A stretch of 64,000 nucleotides of DNA. It comes from CAG-826 sp964504595 (GTDB lineage: Bacteria; Bacillota_I; Bacilli_A; RFN20; CAG-826). The position numbers and the translations under genes were made by a program. Under the pieces are notes generated by a model. The model did not search any database, had not been told where the DNA came from, and worked only from the letters and a program-made list of their open reading frames with translations. Where the stretch lies: assembly GCA_964504595.1 (NCBI GenBank), contig CAZDEE010000004.1, forward strand, positions 18,329 to 82,328. The letters are read 5' to 3'. How positions within the stretch are numbered: the first letter of the stretch is position 1; every line of letters begins with the position of its first letter. Positions 19,167 through 28,275 of the stretch are shown in pieces.

Positions 19167-19564
19167 TGGAAGTTATTGATTTTAAAATTGTAACCCCAAA
19201 AGGTTTATTTTATGAAGGTCAAGCTGATATTATTGATTTGCCTTTAACAAAAGGAATGACAGGTATTTTACCAAATCATTTTCCTCTTGTTTCTACAATA
19301 GAAGTTGGAGAAATGATTTTTAGATTAAAAGGGAAATCTAGAAGCCTTTCCATTAGTGGAGGGGTTGTCTATGTTTCTAAAAATGAGACTTTAATTTTAG
19401 CAAATCAAATTGAATTTAAAGAAGATATCGATATTGAAAGGGCTAAAGAAAGTGAGAAAAGAGCAAGAGAAAGATTAGAAAGTAAAAATCCAAATATTGA
19501 TATCGCTCGTGCTGAACTTGCTTTAAAGAAAGCTTTAAATCGTATTAAAATAGCGAGTAAATAA
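19166..19564 (+). CDS. atpC: ATP synthase F1 subunit epsilon
   Basis: Rotor subunit of 132 residues that can inhibit ATP hydrolysis. It has the N-terminal beta-sandwich (KIVTPKGLFYEGQADIIDLP, then GILPNHFPLV) and a C-terminal two-helix part (AKESEKRARERLES...). Last gene of the atp operon, followed at once by a terminator. Confidence 0.95.
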   Translation: MEVIDFKIVTPKGLFYEGQADIIDLPLTKGMTGILPNHFPLVSTIEVGEMIFRLKGKSRSLSISGGVVYVSKNETLILANQIEFKEDIDIERAKESEKRARERLESKNPNIDIARAELALKKALNRIKIASK

Positions 19565-19587
19565 AGATGGTAACCCCATCTTTTTTT
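19563..19587 (+). terminator. intrinsic terminator of the atp operon
   Basis: Stem AAAGATGG (19563-19570) with CCATCTTT (19576-19583) followed by more T. It overlaps the atpC stop codon. Confidence 0.9.
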
Positions 19588-19634
19588 AATAGAATAATTA
19601 TAAAATTAGATGGTTTTGATATAATTTACCTTTG

Positions 19635-19663
19635 TTTACGAATTTTTTCATATGTGCTATAAT
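19635..19663 (+). promoter_or_regulatory. promoter of the GNAT-family gene
   Basis: -35 TTTACG (19635-19640), a 17-base spacer and -10 TATAAT (19658-19663). A TG dinucleotide one base before the -10 makes it an extended -10. Confidence 0.75.
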
Positions 19664-19693
19664 GTGTATATTCTTAAATTCTAGGAGGTATTT

Positions 19694-20815
19694 ATGATAG
19701 AAATTAAAGAAGTTAAGACAAAAAAAGATTTAAAAAAGTTTTGTAAATTTGTAAATGATTTATATAAGAATAATCCATATTATATTCCTTCTTTAGTCGC
19801 TGATGAAATGGGTATGTTTTTACCAGAAAAGAATGGCGCTTATGAGTGGTCGGATGTCCGTCTCTTTTTAGCATATAAGGACAAGAAAATTGTTGGACGT
19901 GTTGCCGGTATTTATAATCGTAAGTACATTGAAAAAGTTGGAAAAAATCAAATGAGAATTACTCGTTTTGATTTCATCGATGATAAAGAAGTTTCAAAAG
20001 CTTTAATTGACGCTATTAAAGCTTGGGCTCTTGAATTAGGTGCGAAAGAAATAATTGGACCTATTGGTTTCTCTGATTTAGATAAAGAAGGTATGCTCAT
20101 AGAGGGCTTTGAAGAAGAGTCAATGTATATTACAATTTATAACGATCCTTATTATATTGAACACATGGAAGCAATGGGATTTGAAAAAGAATGTGAATGG
20201 GTTGAATATCGTATTGAAATTCCATCAGAACCAGTCCCTCTTCTTGAAAAATTAGCCAAACGTTCAATGGATAAATTTGGTTATAAGGTCCATAAATGTA
20301 AAACTAAAAAAGAACTTTTAACTTATGTTTATAGTTGCTTAGATATTATGAATCAAGTATATGCTAAACTTTATGGATATACCGAATTAAATACACGACA
20401 AAAAGATGAATTTATTAATAATTTAGGTATCATTTTAAATACAGAATATGCTTATGTTGTTAAGACTCCTGATGATAAAATTGTCGGTTATGGTCTTTTA
20501 GCCCCTTCGATTAATAGAGGTATGAAAAAGTGTAATGGAAAAATTACTATTCCAGGAATGATTACTTTATTAAAAGATCTTAAAAAGAATGATTCTGTTG
20601 ATTTATATGGTATTGGCGTTGTTCCTGAATATGTTGGTAATGGAGTTAACGCAATTATATTAAATGAAGGTATTAAATCCTGTATTAAGAACGGTATTAA
20701 GTATGCTGAAACTGGACCTGAACTTGAATCGAATGCTGAAGTTCAAGCTCAATGGAAATTATTTAAACATCGTCAACATAAACGTCGTCGTTGCTGGATT
20801 TTACCTCTTGAATAA
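19694..20815 (+). CDS. GNAT-superfamily N-acetyltransferase-like protein
   Basis: A cytosolic protein of 373 residues resembling the YghO-like two-domain GNAT family. The N-terminal part contains ARLFLAYKDKKIVGRVAGIYN-like strands typical of the GNAT beta-sheet (VRLFLAYKDKKIVGRVAG). The C-terminal part has VDLYGIGVVPEYVGNGVNA, where the G-x-x-x-x-Y-x-G-x-G loop takes the place of the acetyl-CoA binding motif. The substrate is unknown. Single-gene transcription unit with its own promoter, an AGGAGG ribosome binding site and a terminator. Confidence 0.75.
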   Translation: MIEIKEVKTKKDLKKFCKFVNDLYKNNPYYIPSLVADEMGMFLPEKNGAYEWSDVRLFLAYKDKKIVGRVAGIYNRKYIEKVGKNQMRITRFDFIDDKEVSKALIDAIKAWALELGAKEIIGPIGFSDLDKEGMLIEGFEEESMYITIYNDPYYIEHMEAMGFEKECEWVEYRIEIPSEPVPLLEKLAKRSMDKFGYKVHKCKTKKELLTYVYSCLDIMNQVYAKLYGYTELNTRQKDEFINNLGIILNTEYAYVVKTPDDKIVGYGLLAPSINRGMKKCNGKITIPGMITLLKDLKKNDSVDLYGIGVVPEYVGNGVNAIILNEGIKSCIKNGIKYAETGPELESNAEVQAQWKLFKHRQHKRRRCWILPLE

Positions 20816-20830
20816 TTATATTAGTTAAAA

Positions 20831-20879
20831 AAAAGACAATTCTTAGAGAATTATATATCTCTTGTAGGAATTGTCTTTT
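20831..20879. terminator. bidirectional intrinsic terminator
   Basis: A 12-bp stem (AAAAGACAATTC 20831-20842 with GAATTGTCTTTT 20868-20879) encloses a 25-base loop that can form an inner AGAGA/TCTCT helix. It lies between convergent genes. Confidence 0.85.
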
Positions 20880-20883
20880 ATTA

Positions 20884-21444
20884 TTATATTTCTTTAGGTT
20901 TTACATAGCTATTTAATAAATCTTTAAATAAATTATAATCATTTCTTTGGTTAGTCGTTAACCCGATGTCAGCGATCAATTTTCCTTCTAAGAAAAAGTA
21001 GAATTTTGGGGTTCCGAATTTATCTTCATTAAAATCATTTAAGAAGTATTCTTTTAAAACAGTACTAACATAAAATATTGTTTCACCTGAATCATTAATT
21101 TCTAAAGAATTAAATACATATTTAGTTTTGCATATGTATTTTAAAACAAGAGGCTTAACTTCATTACAAAGATGGCAACCTAATGAGTAAAAATAAACAA
21201 CGAAACTATCTTTATTATTTGCTTTGTTTATTATATCTTCGGAAGTAATTTTTTCTGTATAATTAGAATAATCTAGTTCTGCATATTTTTTATCATCAGG
21301 TTTAATATAATTTTCATTTTTTAAAAGAGGTATTCTTTTACTTAAGGGCAATCCTTTTGTTAAAGAAGGGAAAACTATTGAAGATGAATCACATGCTGAT
21401 AATAATGAAGACATTACAAGTAGCATAATAAGCTTTTTTTTCAT
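20884..21444 (-). CDS. thioredoxin-like lipoprotein
   Basis: A protein of 186 residues with a lipoprotein signal (MKKKLIMLLVMSS, lipobox LSAC with Cys18). It also has a thioredoxin-fold region, VVYFYSLGCHLCNEVKPLV, whose CHLC matches the CxxC redox site, and later FGTPKFYFFLEGKLI, which has the cis-Pro (TP) of thioredoxins. It likely acts in thiol-disulfide exchange on the outer face of the membrane. The AAGGGGTGA ribosome binding site is well placed. Divergent from the pyrophosphatase gene. Confidence 0.8.
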   Translation of the reverse strand: MKKKLIMLLVMSSLLSACDSSSIVFPSLTKGLPLSKRIPLLKNENYIKPDDKKYAELDYSNYTEKITSEDIINKANNKDSFVVYFYSLGCHLCNEVKPLVLKYICKTKYVFNSLEINDSGETIFYVSTVLKEYFLNDFNEDKFGTPKFYFFLEGKLIADIGLTTNQRNDYNLFKDLLNSYVKPKEI

Positions 21445-21546
21445 CTTTTCTCACCCCTTTTTGTTAGTATATCATAATTTGAATTCTTATATATACAAAA
21501 ATTGTCGTGACGTGATATTATAAATATTAGAAAAGGGGTTGAAAAT

Positions 21547-22077
21547 ATGAATATTTGGCATGATGTATCTTTAGAAAGAATTACACCAGAAGATTTTATT
21601 GCGTGCATTGAAATTCCTGCAGGAAGCAAAAATAAATATGAATTAGATAAAGAAACAGGTGCTTTAATGTTGGATCGTATTTTATATACATCGACACATT
21701 ATCCACAAAATTATGGCTTTATTCCACGAACTTATGCAGGTGATTACGATCCTTTAGATGTCTTAGTTATTTGTTCTGAATCAATAGTTCCTCTCGCACT
21801 TGTTAGATGTTATCCAATCGGCGTTGTAAATATGGTAGATTCAGGATTAAATGATGAAAAGATTATTGCAGTATGCGCAAACGATCCTATTTATGGCCAA
21901 TATCGAGAGCTTAGTGAGCTTCCAGAACATATTTTTGATGAGATTTGCCATTTCTTTAAAGTTTATAAAAATCTTGAAAGAAAAAACACTCAAGTTCTTT
22001 CAATTGAAGGTCGAGATAAAGCAATTGAGATAGTTAAAGAGTGCATTGAAAATTATAATAAGAAATTTTTGAAATAG
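21547..22077 (+). CDS. ppa: inorganic pyrophosphatase, family I
   Basis: Soluble metal-dependent pyrophosphatase of 176 residues that hydrolyses PPi to drive biosynthesis. The family signature is visible as YDPLDVLV, supplying metal-binding aspartates. Upstream are EIPAGSKNKYELDK and THYPQNYGFIPRTY, which carry conserved Lys, Glu, Arg and Tyr. Length matches the bacterial family. The ATG follows AAAAGGGGTTGAAAAT. A terminator overlaps its stop. Confidence 0.95.
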   Translation: MNIWHDVSLERITPEDFIACIEIPAGSKNKYELDKETGALMLDRILYTSTHYPQNYGFIPRTYAGDYDPLDVLVICSESIVPLALVRCYPIGVVNMVDSGLNDEKIIAVCANDPIYGQYRELSELPEHIFDEICHFFKVYKNLERKNTQVLSIEGRDKAIEIVKECIENYNKKFLK

Positions 22078-22103
22078 AGTGCTTGTTTAGTACTCTTTTT
22101 TTT
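22077..22103 (+). terminator. intrinsic terminator after ppa
   Basis: Stem GAGTGC (22077-22082) with GTACTC (22090-22095, one G-T pair) followed by a T-run. Confidence 0.8.
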
Positions 22104-22134
22104 CTTATGCATATTATATTCTAGGTGATTAACT

Positions 22135-22545
22135 ATGAGAATTAAATATCGAGATTCCGATGTTTCATTACTAGGAAGAATTATGCGAGCAGAGGCAGTT
22201 GGTGAAGGGCAATTTGGAATGAAACTTGTTGGTAATGTTGTCGTTAATAGAGTTGCAGCAACATGTTCGCCATTTAAAAAACTAACAACAATGGAGCAAG
22301 TTGTTTTTCAAAAAAATGCTTTTGAAGGGACAACAATTCCACTTTTTCAAGGAGGCGCAACAACAAAAGAAAGAAGATTGGCAATGGAGTGTATTAAATT
22401 TTGGAGAGCACATCCTGCTTATCGAGCTCTATATTTTCAAGCACCAGGAAAAGGGAAACCATGTAAAAGTGAATTCTGGGGAACTTTAGAAGGACGTTTT
22501 AAAAATCATTGTTTTTATAAAAGCGAAGGTAATTGTGGTCTTTAA
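22135..22545 (+). CDS. SleB/CwlJ-type cell wall hydrolase
   Basis: A protein of 136 residues consisting almost only of the Hydrolase_2 (SleB/CwlJ) catalytic domain. It has LGRIMRAEAVGEGQFGMKLVG (the Glu in RAEA is the presumed catalytic residue), VGNVVVNRV and the C-terminal HCFYK. No signal peptide or peptidoglycan-binding domain is visible, like CwlJ. In spore formers such enzymes degrade cortex; homologues also occur in non-sporulating lineages. Its 3' end overlaps the convergent kinase-like gene by 4 bases. Confidence 0.85.
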   Translation: MRIKYRDSDVSLLGRIMRAEAVGEGQFGMKLVGNVVVNRVAATCSPFKKLTTMEQVVFQKNAFEGTTIPLFQGGATTKERRLAMECIKFWRAHPAYRALYFQAPGKGKPCKSEFWGTLEGRFKNHCFYKSEGNCGL

Positions 22546-23351
22546 TAGTTTTTATATAAATTGTTCTTTTTTTCTTGAGCAATTTTTAAATATATTTCTT
22601 GATTATCAATTTCATACATCATTAGTGCCCAATAATACCACAATAGATTATTTAAATTAATAAAAACTTTTAATTTTTGATATTGTTCTTTTGTAACTGG
22701 TTTTTTGAAGTATTGTTCTAAAAAAAATCTAATAACAAGCGGATTATTAATATTATTTTCGCTAATAAAAGAAGCTAAATCAAAGAATGGATCATTTAAA
22801 GAGGCATATTCATAATCGATTAATTCTACTTTTTTATCGATGATAAGAATGTTTCCAGGAACTAAATCATTATGACATATAACTAGTTCATCATCTTTAT
22901 ATTGTTCATATTCTTGAAGTATTTGTTCTTCTATTTCTAATATTGAAGAAGTATAGTTTTTATATAATTCAATTCTTTCTTTTAAATTAAAAGGCTCGAT
23001 ATTATGAACTTTTAACGAATGTAATTCTATTAAAGCATTTGCAATTAAACGAACATGGGTAAAAACGATATTTTGATTGTCAAATACAACATAATTTGTA
23101 ATTAAATTTGATATTTTAAGACCGGTTTTTAAATCAAAATAAATGTTGTTAATTGAAGGGTGGAATAAATATCCAATTTGCTCTTCAATTGTTGCTTCAT
23201 GTTTAGGATTATAATCAGGACGCTTTTTGTCTTTTGGAATGCGAACAAAATAAATATCATTAATATTATAATCGTTATTACTTAATCCAAAGTAAATTTT
23301 TTCCATTTTATTTATTTTTTGATTAATAATTTTTTCAATTAATGTGTTCAT
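22542..23351 (-). CDS. choline-kinase-like/APH-family phosphotransferase
   Basis: A protein of 269 residues with the aminoglycoside-phosphotransferase/choline-kinase fold. The catalytic loop is CHNDLVPGNIL (Brenner motif at about 160-167), followed by ELIDYEYASLNDPFFDLASF, where Asp and Glu bind metal. This second motif is most like LicA/choline kinases. Possible substrates are choline, ethanolamine or thiamine. There is no neighbouring licD or transporter to decide. AAGGAG ribosome binding site. Confidence 0.8.
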   Translation of the reverse strand: MNTLIEKIINQKINKMEKIYFGLSNNDYNINDIYFVRIPKDKKRPDYNPKHEATIEEQIGYLFHPSINNIYFDLKTGLKISNLITNYVVFDNQNIVFTHVRLIANALIELHSLKVHNIEPFNLKERIELYKNYTSSILEIEEQILQEYEQYKDDELVICHNDLVPGNILIIDKKVELIDYEYASLNDPFFDLASFISENNINNPLVIRFFLEQYFKKPVTKEQYQKLKVFINLNNLLWYYWALMMYEIDNQEIYLKIAQEKKNNLYKNY

Positions 23352-23407
23352 ATTAGCTCCTTATTTTTCTTAAAAGTGATATAGTATTTATGAAAGTGGT
23401 GAATGTT

Positions 23408-23920
23408 ATGTTACATATTATTTTATATCAACCAGAAATCCCATCCAATACCGGCAATATCATGCGGACATGCAAAGCTTGTGGTGCATTTTTACACATC
23501 ATTGGACCGATTAAATTCTCCTTAGATGAGAAGTCTTTAAAACGTGCCGGAATGGATTACATTGAAGGATTGTCGATTACTTTATATGATAGTTATGAAG
23601 ACTTCATTTCTAAGCATAAAGGTGCGGATATATATTATATTACACGTTATGGAGAAAATGTTTATTCAAATAGTGATTTTTCTCATGTCGAGCACAATTA
23701 CTATATTATGTTTGGTAAAGAATCAACCGGAATTCCTCATGATATTTTAAAGAATAATTTAGATAAGTGCCTAAGAATTCCAATGCTTCCAAGCGCAAGA
23801 AGCTTAAATTTATCAAATTGTGTTGCCCTTGTAGCTTATGAAGTTTTAAGACAACAAAATTTTTATGGTTTGAGCAGCAAAGAGATGATTAAAGGCGATG
23901 ATTTCTTAATTAATGAATAA
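23408..23920 (+). CDS. trmL: tRNA (cytidine/uridine-34 2'-O)-methyltransferase TrmL
   Basis: SPOUT-family methyltransferase acting on the wobble base of tRNA-Leu. Features are LYQPEIPSNTGNIMRTCKA near the N-terminus, FGKESTGIPHDIL, then RIPMLPSARSLNLSNCVALVAYEVLRQ, which forms the SAM-binding trefoil knot. The start at 23408 gives the family's standard N-terminus and is preceded by AGTGGTGA. An extended -10 TGATATAGT (23377-23385) just upstream may be its promoter. The 3' end overlaps rqcH (opposite strand) by 11 bases. Confidence 0.93.
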   Translation: MLHIILYQPEIPSNTGNIMRTCKACGAFLHIIGPIKFSLDEKSLKRAGMDYIEGLSITLYDSYEDFISKHKGADIYYITRYGENVYSNSDFSHVEHNYYIMFGKESTGIPHDILKNNLDKCLRIPMLPSARSLNLSNCVALVAYEVLRQQNFYGLSSKEMIKGDDFLINE

Positions 23921-25292
23921 AGGAAAATTTATTTTTGTCATAACTAGAAATATGGATTGTTTGGTAGCTATTAAAAGTTACTAATCCTTTTTTGCTAGTT
24001 TTTTTAAGCTCTTTTATTTTAGTTAAAATAATATCTCCATCGTTTAATTTTCCTAAAAATAACGCTAGTTCTGCAGCATATGCAATGATATCATTTGTGG
24101 GGTTACTATCAAAAATAACAATGTGAGAACCAGGATGATCTTTAATATGTAAGTAGTAGTGTGCTTTATTTGCTAAGGTAAAAGAAAGATAGTCATTTTG
24201 AAGATTGTTTTTTCCATAGCCTATTTTGACATTGTTATAATGAATAAAATAAGGTTCATAGGATTTTTTAGTTTGTTTTCTTTTTTTAGAAGTTTCAGAT
24301 ATATATTTGTTGATTATTAATTCTTCTTCTATTTCTAATATGTCACGTTCAGAAGCGGATTCAAATTGATTTTGAAGGGTTAAAAAATATTCTAATTCTT
24401 CTTTATTAATTTTTAATTGAGCTTCAAGATGGATGAGTGCAGTTTTTGCTTTTTGATACTTTTTATAATATATTCCTCCATTATCTTTAAGTGATTTGCT
24501 AGTATCAATAGGAATAGCGATATCATCGATAATAAGTGGATTGGTAATATCTTTTATTTCATACATATAGGTATAAATTAAATCACCATATAGCTTAAAA
24601 GTTTCTAATGATGATGCAGAAATGAGGTCTTTTTCTTGATTAGCAATCTTTTTCTTTAAAGATTTAATATTAGAGTTAATAACTTTAATTACTTTTGAAT
24701 ATTTATCTTTCTTTCTTTTTTCTTTTAAATTTTCAAAATAATTATTAAATTCACTTTCGATACTAAAAGGAATAGTTTCTTCCGTTATTAAAAACGAACT
24801 GTTTTTACTAGGCAAGACATAAGGCGCTCCTTTTAGAAGAGGACGTTCTTGATCTAAAAATGATGGCTTATAGACTAGTAAGATATTTTTGTTTTCATCA
24901 AGCAATAATAAATTAGACGCTCCAGTGATGAGTTCAATAACTAGGTAGCGGTTATTAATTTCATAAATTGCATTTTGAGATTCGATTTCAAAAGCAATAA
25001 TCCGGTCATTGTTCCACAAGGATATATTTTTTATTAAGCAATGCTCCAATTCATTTTTTAACTGTAAGTAAAAAGAAGATGCTAGAGATGAGCCTAAATC
25101 ATTAATTTTTCCAAATAAAATAAATGGGTGAGAAGATTGCAAAGAAATAATGACTTGTTGATCTTTATTTTTGGAGTTATTAAATACAAAGTCAGTCTTT
25201 GAATATTCAATAAATCGATGAATATAGGCACCTTCTAAATTCTCCTTTAAAACACGAACAAGATATCTTAAATTTTCAACTTTAAATTTCAT
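23910..25292 (-). CDS. rqcH: RqcH (Rqc2/NEMF homologue, NFACT protein), compact form
   Basis: Ribosome-associated quality-control factor that adds C-terminal Ala tails on stalled 50S subunits. The protein has 460 residues against about 570 in B. subtilis. It contains an NFACT-N domain with the DR motif (NNDRII, Asp96-Arg97) needed for Ala-tailing, and a coiled-coil middle (about 190-330, KSLKKKIANQEK...). The C-terminal NFACT-R domain has HIKDHPGSHIVI and AAELALFLGKL. The segment between NFACT-N and the coiled coil is very short, so the helix-hairpin-helix part looks reduced. Older annotations call this family fibronectin-binding protein. Confidence 0.88.
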   Translation of the reverse strand: MKFKVENLRYLVRVLKENLEGAYIHRFIEYSKTDFVFNNSKNKDQQVIISLQSSHPFILFGKINDLGSSLASSFYLQLKNELEHCLIKNISLWNNDRIIAFEIESQNAIYEINNRYLVIELITGASNLLLLDENKNILLVYKPSFLDQERPLLKGAPYVLPSKNSSFLITEETIPFSIESEFNNYFENLKEKRKKDKYSKVIKVINSNIKSLKKKIANQEKDLISASSLETFKLYGDLIYTYMYEIKDITNPLIIDDIAIPIDTSKSLKDNGGIYYKKYQKAKTALIHLEAQLKINKEELEYFLTLQNQFESASERDILEIEEELIINKYISETSKKRKQTKKSYEPYFIHYNNVKIGYGKNNLQNDYLSFTLANKAHYYLHIKDHPGSHIVIFDSNPTNDIIAYAAELALFLGKLNDGDIILTKIKELKKTSKKGLVTFNSYQTIHISSYDKNKFSFIH

Positions 25293-25344
25293 CTTTTATC
25301 ACCGTGATTTATTTTATCATAAATTAACATAAATTATTAAAACA

Positions 25345-25373
25345 TTGATTTTTTATATTGCGTAAATTATAAT
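25345..25373 (+). promoter_or_regulatory. promoter of gmk-priA
   Basis: -35 TTGATT (25345-25350), a 17-base spacer and -10 TATAAT (25368-25373), about 50 bases before gmk. Confidence 0.8.
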
Positions 25374-25421
25374 AAACTATATTTTTTAACAAAAATATAT
25401 TAAGTAAAGGGGTAAATTAAT

Positions 25422-26000
25422 ATGAAAAAAGGTTTGCTTATTATTTTAAGTGGCCCTAGCGGCGTTGGTAAAGGTACTGTTCGAAAAGTTGTAATGGAAG
25501 ATGAATCTCTCCATTTAGCGTACTCTATTTCGATGACGACAAGAGGACCAAGAAATTCAGAAAAAGATGGCGTCGATTATTTCTTTGTTAGTAAAGAAGA
25601 GTTTGAAAGAAATTTAGCCAATGATAACTTATTAGAACATGCTTATTTTGTTGGCAATTATTATGGAACCCCGGCTGATTATGTTGAAAAATTACGTAAT
25701 GAAGGAAAAAATGTTATTTTAGAGATTGAAATAGAAGGTGCATCTCAAGTTATGCAAAAATGTAAATCTGATGGCGCTTTTTCAATATTCTTAATACCAC
25801 CTTCATTAGAGGTTTTAGAAAATCGTATTCGTGGCAGAAAAAGTGAAAGTAATGAAATCATTCTTGAACGCTTAGAAAAAGCAAAAAGAGAAATTGATTT
25901 AAAAGATCGTTATGATTATGTTGTATTGAACGACGATGTTGAACGCGCGGCAAACGAGATAAGAGATATTATTAGATTTAGAATAAATCAAAATATGTAG
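25422..26000 (+). CDS. gmk: guanylate kinase
   Basis: Converts GMP to GDP with ATP. The 192 residues include the P-loop GPSGVGKGT near the N-terminus, SMTTRGPRNSEKDGVDYFFV (GMP-binding Arg and Tyr), and a lid region with RIRGRKSES. In many Bacillota rpoZ follows gmk; here priA follows directly after 26 bases. AAGGGG ribosome binding site. Confidence 0.97.
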   Translation: MKKGLLIILSGPSGVGKGTVRKVVMEDESLHLAYSISMTTRGPRNSEKDGVDYFFVSKEEFERNLANDNLLEHAYFVGNYYGTPADYVEKLRNEGKNVILEIEIEGASQVMQKCKSDGAFSIFLIPPSLEVLENRIRGRKSESNEIILERLEKAKREIDLKDRYDYVVLNDDVERAANEIRDIIRFRINQNM

Positions 26001-26026
26001 TTTTTGAGGGCGAAAGGAGAGCAGTC

Positions 26027-28225
26027 ATGAAAATTTTAGAAGTTTACATTGAACATGCTACCCATGAATTAAATCGCCCTTTTTCTTATGCTTATTTAGG
26101 TGATAAAAATGTTGAAAGAGGATACCGAGTAATAGTTCCTTTTGGAAATCAAAAGGAAATTATTGGCTTTGTCAGCGATGTTAAAAATATTGATTTATCA
26201 TTGGATGAATACAATAAAAAAACATCATTTGAAATTAAAGAAGTAATCGATATTTTAGATGAAGAAAGATTAATTGATGATAATTTATGGGAATTAGCTC
26301 AAAAGGTTTCTGCTTATTATTATTCGCCATTAATAAGTGTTTTTCAGACGATGCTACCACTTTCAATTAAGCCAAAATCATCATCATTAAAAGGACCTAA
26401 AATTGCTTATGAATGCTATGTAGAAATTATCGATAGCAATGAAGAAGGATTAACTGATAAACAAAAAGAATGGCTTAGATTAGTTAATAAAGAAGGTAAG
26501 ATTTTAAAGAAAGATTTTAAATCGAAAACAATTTTAGATAAATTAATAGAATTAAATAAAGTACATTATGTTTATAAAGAAAAAACTCGTTTAATAAGAG
26601 AAGAAGTTAAAGAAGATAAACCACATGAATTAACAGATGATCAAAAACGGGTTATATCAGAATTTTTATCTTCTGAAAAAAGTATTTTCTTATTAGAAGG
26701 AGTTACTGGTTCAGGAAAAACAGAAGTATATGTTAGATTAGCGGAACATTATTTAAATATGGGAAAATCAGTTTTATTTTTGGTTCCAGAAATTTCCTTA
26801 ACACCGATGATGATTACCTATTTTGAAAAAAGATTTAATAAAATGATTGCGATTTTACATTCGGGATTAACATCGGGACAAAAGTATGATGAATATCGTC
26901 GTATTGCCCATGGCGAAGCGCGAATTGTTATTGGAGCAAGAAGTGCGATTTTTGCCCCATTAAAGAATTTAGGATTAATTATTCTTGATGAAGAACACGT
27001 TGAAACGTATAAGCAAGAAAACATTCCTTGTTATCACGCTCGAGAAGTAGCTAAATTTAGAAGTGAAATTGAAGGAGCAAAAGTGATTTTAGGAAGTGCG
27101 ACTCCATCGCTTGAATCTAAAGCAAGAGCTTTACGTAATGTTTATCAACTTTTAAGTCTTCCTAAAAGAATTCATAAAAGTGTATTGCCAAAAACGACAA
27201 TTGTTAATCTTTTAGATTCACAAAATATTGATCGTGATTCAGTATTGTTTTCTCTTCCTTTAAGAAAAGCAATAACCGAGACATTAGAGAAAAAAGAGCA
27301 AGTAGTATTATTGTTAAATCGTCGTGGCTATTCACCATATGTTACTTGTCGAGAATGTGGTCATGTTTTTAAATGCGAAAATTGTGATATTACTCTTACC
27401 TATCATCGCGAAGATAATATGTTAAAGTGCCATCATTGTGATCATGTGGAAGTTTATCCTTCTGTTTGTCCTGAATGTGGCTCGATATATTTAAGTAAAC
27501 AAGGATTTGGAACAGAGAGAATTGAAGAGGAAATAAAGCGATTGTTTCCTAGTGCAAGAACATTGAGATTAGATTCAGATGTTTCTCGAGTAAGACAAAA
27601 TATCGATAAGATTTTAACTAAATTTAGAAATCATGAGGCGGATATATTAATTGGAACCCAGATGATTGCTAAAGGTCATGATTTTAAAGATGTAACTTTA
27701 GTTGGTATTGTTTTATCGGATATTGGTCTTAACATGCCTTCTTATAGATCAAGTGAACGAACTTTCCAACTAATCACTCAAGGTGTTGGAAGAGCGGGAA
27801 GAGGCGTTAAAGGTGGACAAGCAATTATTCAAACATATATGCCTAATCATTACGCGGTTATCCTAGGTGCGGAACAAAATTATGAAAAGTTTTTTATAAC
27901 TGAAATGAAATCACGAAAACTTCAAAGATACGTTCCATATATGTATTTAACCCTTTTACAATTTTTTGGAAAAGATGAGGAAGTTGTTGATATTACGGCA
28001 CAAAATATTAAAGATAGATTAATTCAAGAATTTAATGAAGAAGTTATTATTGTTGGACCTTCTAGTCCTTATATCAAAAGAAAAGGCGAGTATTATTACA
28101 AAAACTTACTTTTGAAATATAAAAATGTTTCTCTTATTGAAACACAATTAGATAACCTTAAATCATTGTTTGAAGGAAAAACAGATGTTAGAATGAAGAT
28201 TGATCGTGATCCTTTTGATTATTAA
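26027..28225 (+). CDS. priA: primosomal protein N' (PriA helicase)
   Basis: Replication-restart helicase of 732 residues that reloads the replisome at collapsed forks. It has an N-terminal DNA-binding domain (RPFSYAYL...), Walker A GVTGSGKT (225-232) and a DEEH box (LIILDEEHVETYKQ). Paired zinc-binding cysteines follow (CRECGHVFKCENC, CHHCDH, CPECGS), and then helicase motifs IGTQMIAKGHDF and QGVGRAGRG. Complete and of normal length. AAAGGAGAG ribosome binding site. Confidence 0.97.
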   Translation: MKILEVYIEHATHELNRPFSYAYLGDKNVERGYRVIVPFGNQKEIIGFVSDVKNIDLSLDEYNKKTSFEIKEVIDILDEERLIDDNLWELAQKVSAYYYSPLISVFQTMLPLSIKPKSSSLKGPKIAYECYVEIIDSNEEGLTDKQKEWLRLVNKEGKILKKDFKSKTILDKLIELNKVHYVYKEKTRLIREEVKEDKPHELTDDQKRVISEFLSSEKSIFLLEGVTGSGKTEVYVRLAEHYLNMGKSVLFLVPEISLTPMMITYFEKRFNKMIAILHSGLTSGQKYDEYRRIAHGEARIVIGARSAIFAPLKNLGLIILDEEHVETYKQENIPCYHAREVAKFRSEIEGAKVILGSATPSLESKARALRNVYQLLSLPKRIHKSVLPKTTIVNLLDSQNIDRDSVLFSLPLRKAITETLEKKEQVVLLLNRRGYSPYVTCRECGHVFKCENCDITLTYHREDNMLKCHHCDHVEVYPSVCPECGSIYLSKQGFGTERIEEEIKRLFPSARTLRLDSDVSRVRQNIDKILTKFRNHEADILIGTQMIAKGHDFKDVTLVGIVLSDIGLNMPSYRSSERTFQLITQGVGRAGRGVKGGQAIIQTYMPNHYAVILGAEQNYEKFFITEMKSRKLQRYVPYMYLTLLQFFGKDEEVVDITAQNIKDRLIQEFNEEVIIVGPSSPYIKRKGEYYYKNLLLKYKNVSLIETQLDNLKSLFEGKTDVRMKIDRDPFDY

Positions 28226-28226
28226 C

Positions 28227-28255
28227 TTTAAAAAGAACATCAATTTTGCTATTAT
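28227..28255 (+). promoter_or_regulatory. possible promoter upstream of the Cys/His-tail gene
   Basis: TTTAAA (28227-28232), 17 bases, TATTAT (28250-28255). Each hexamer is a partial match only. Confidence 0.4.
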
Positions 28256-28275
28256 TTAAAAGAGGTGGAAATTAT

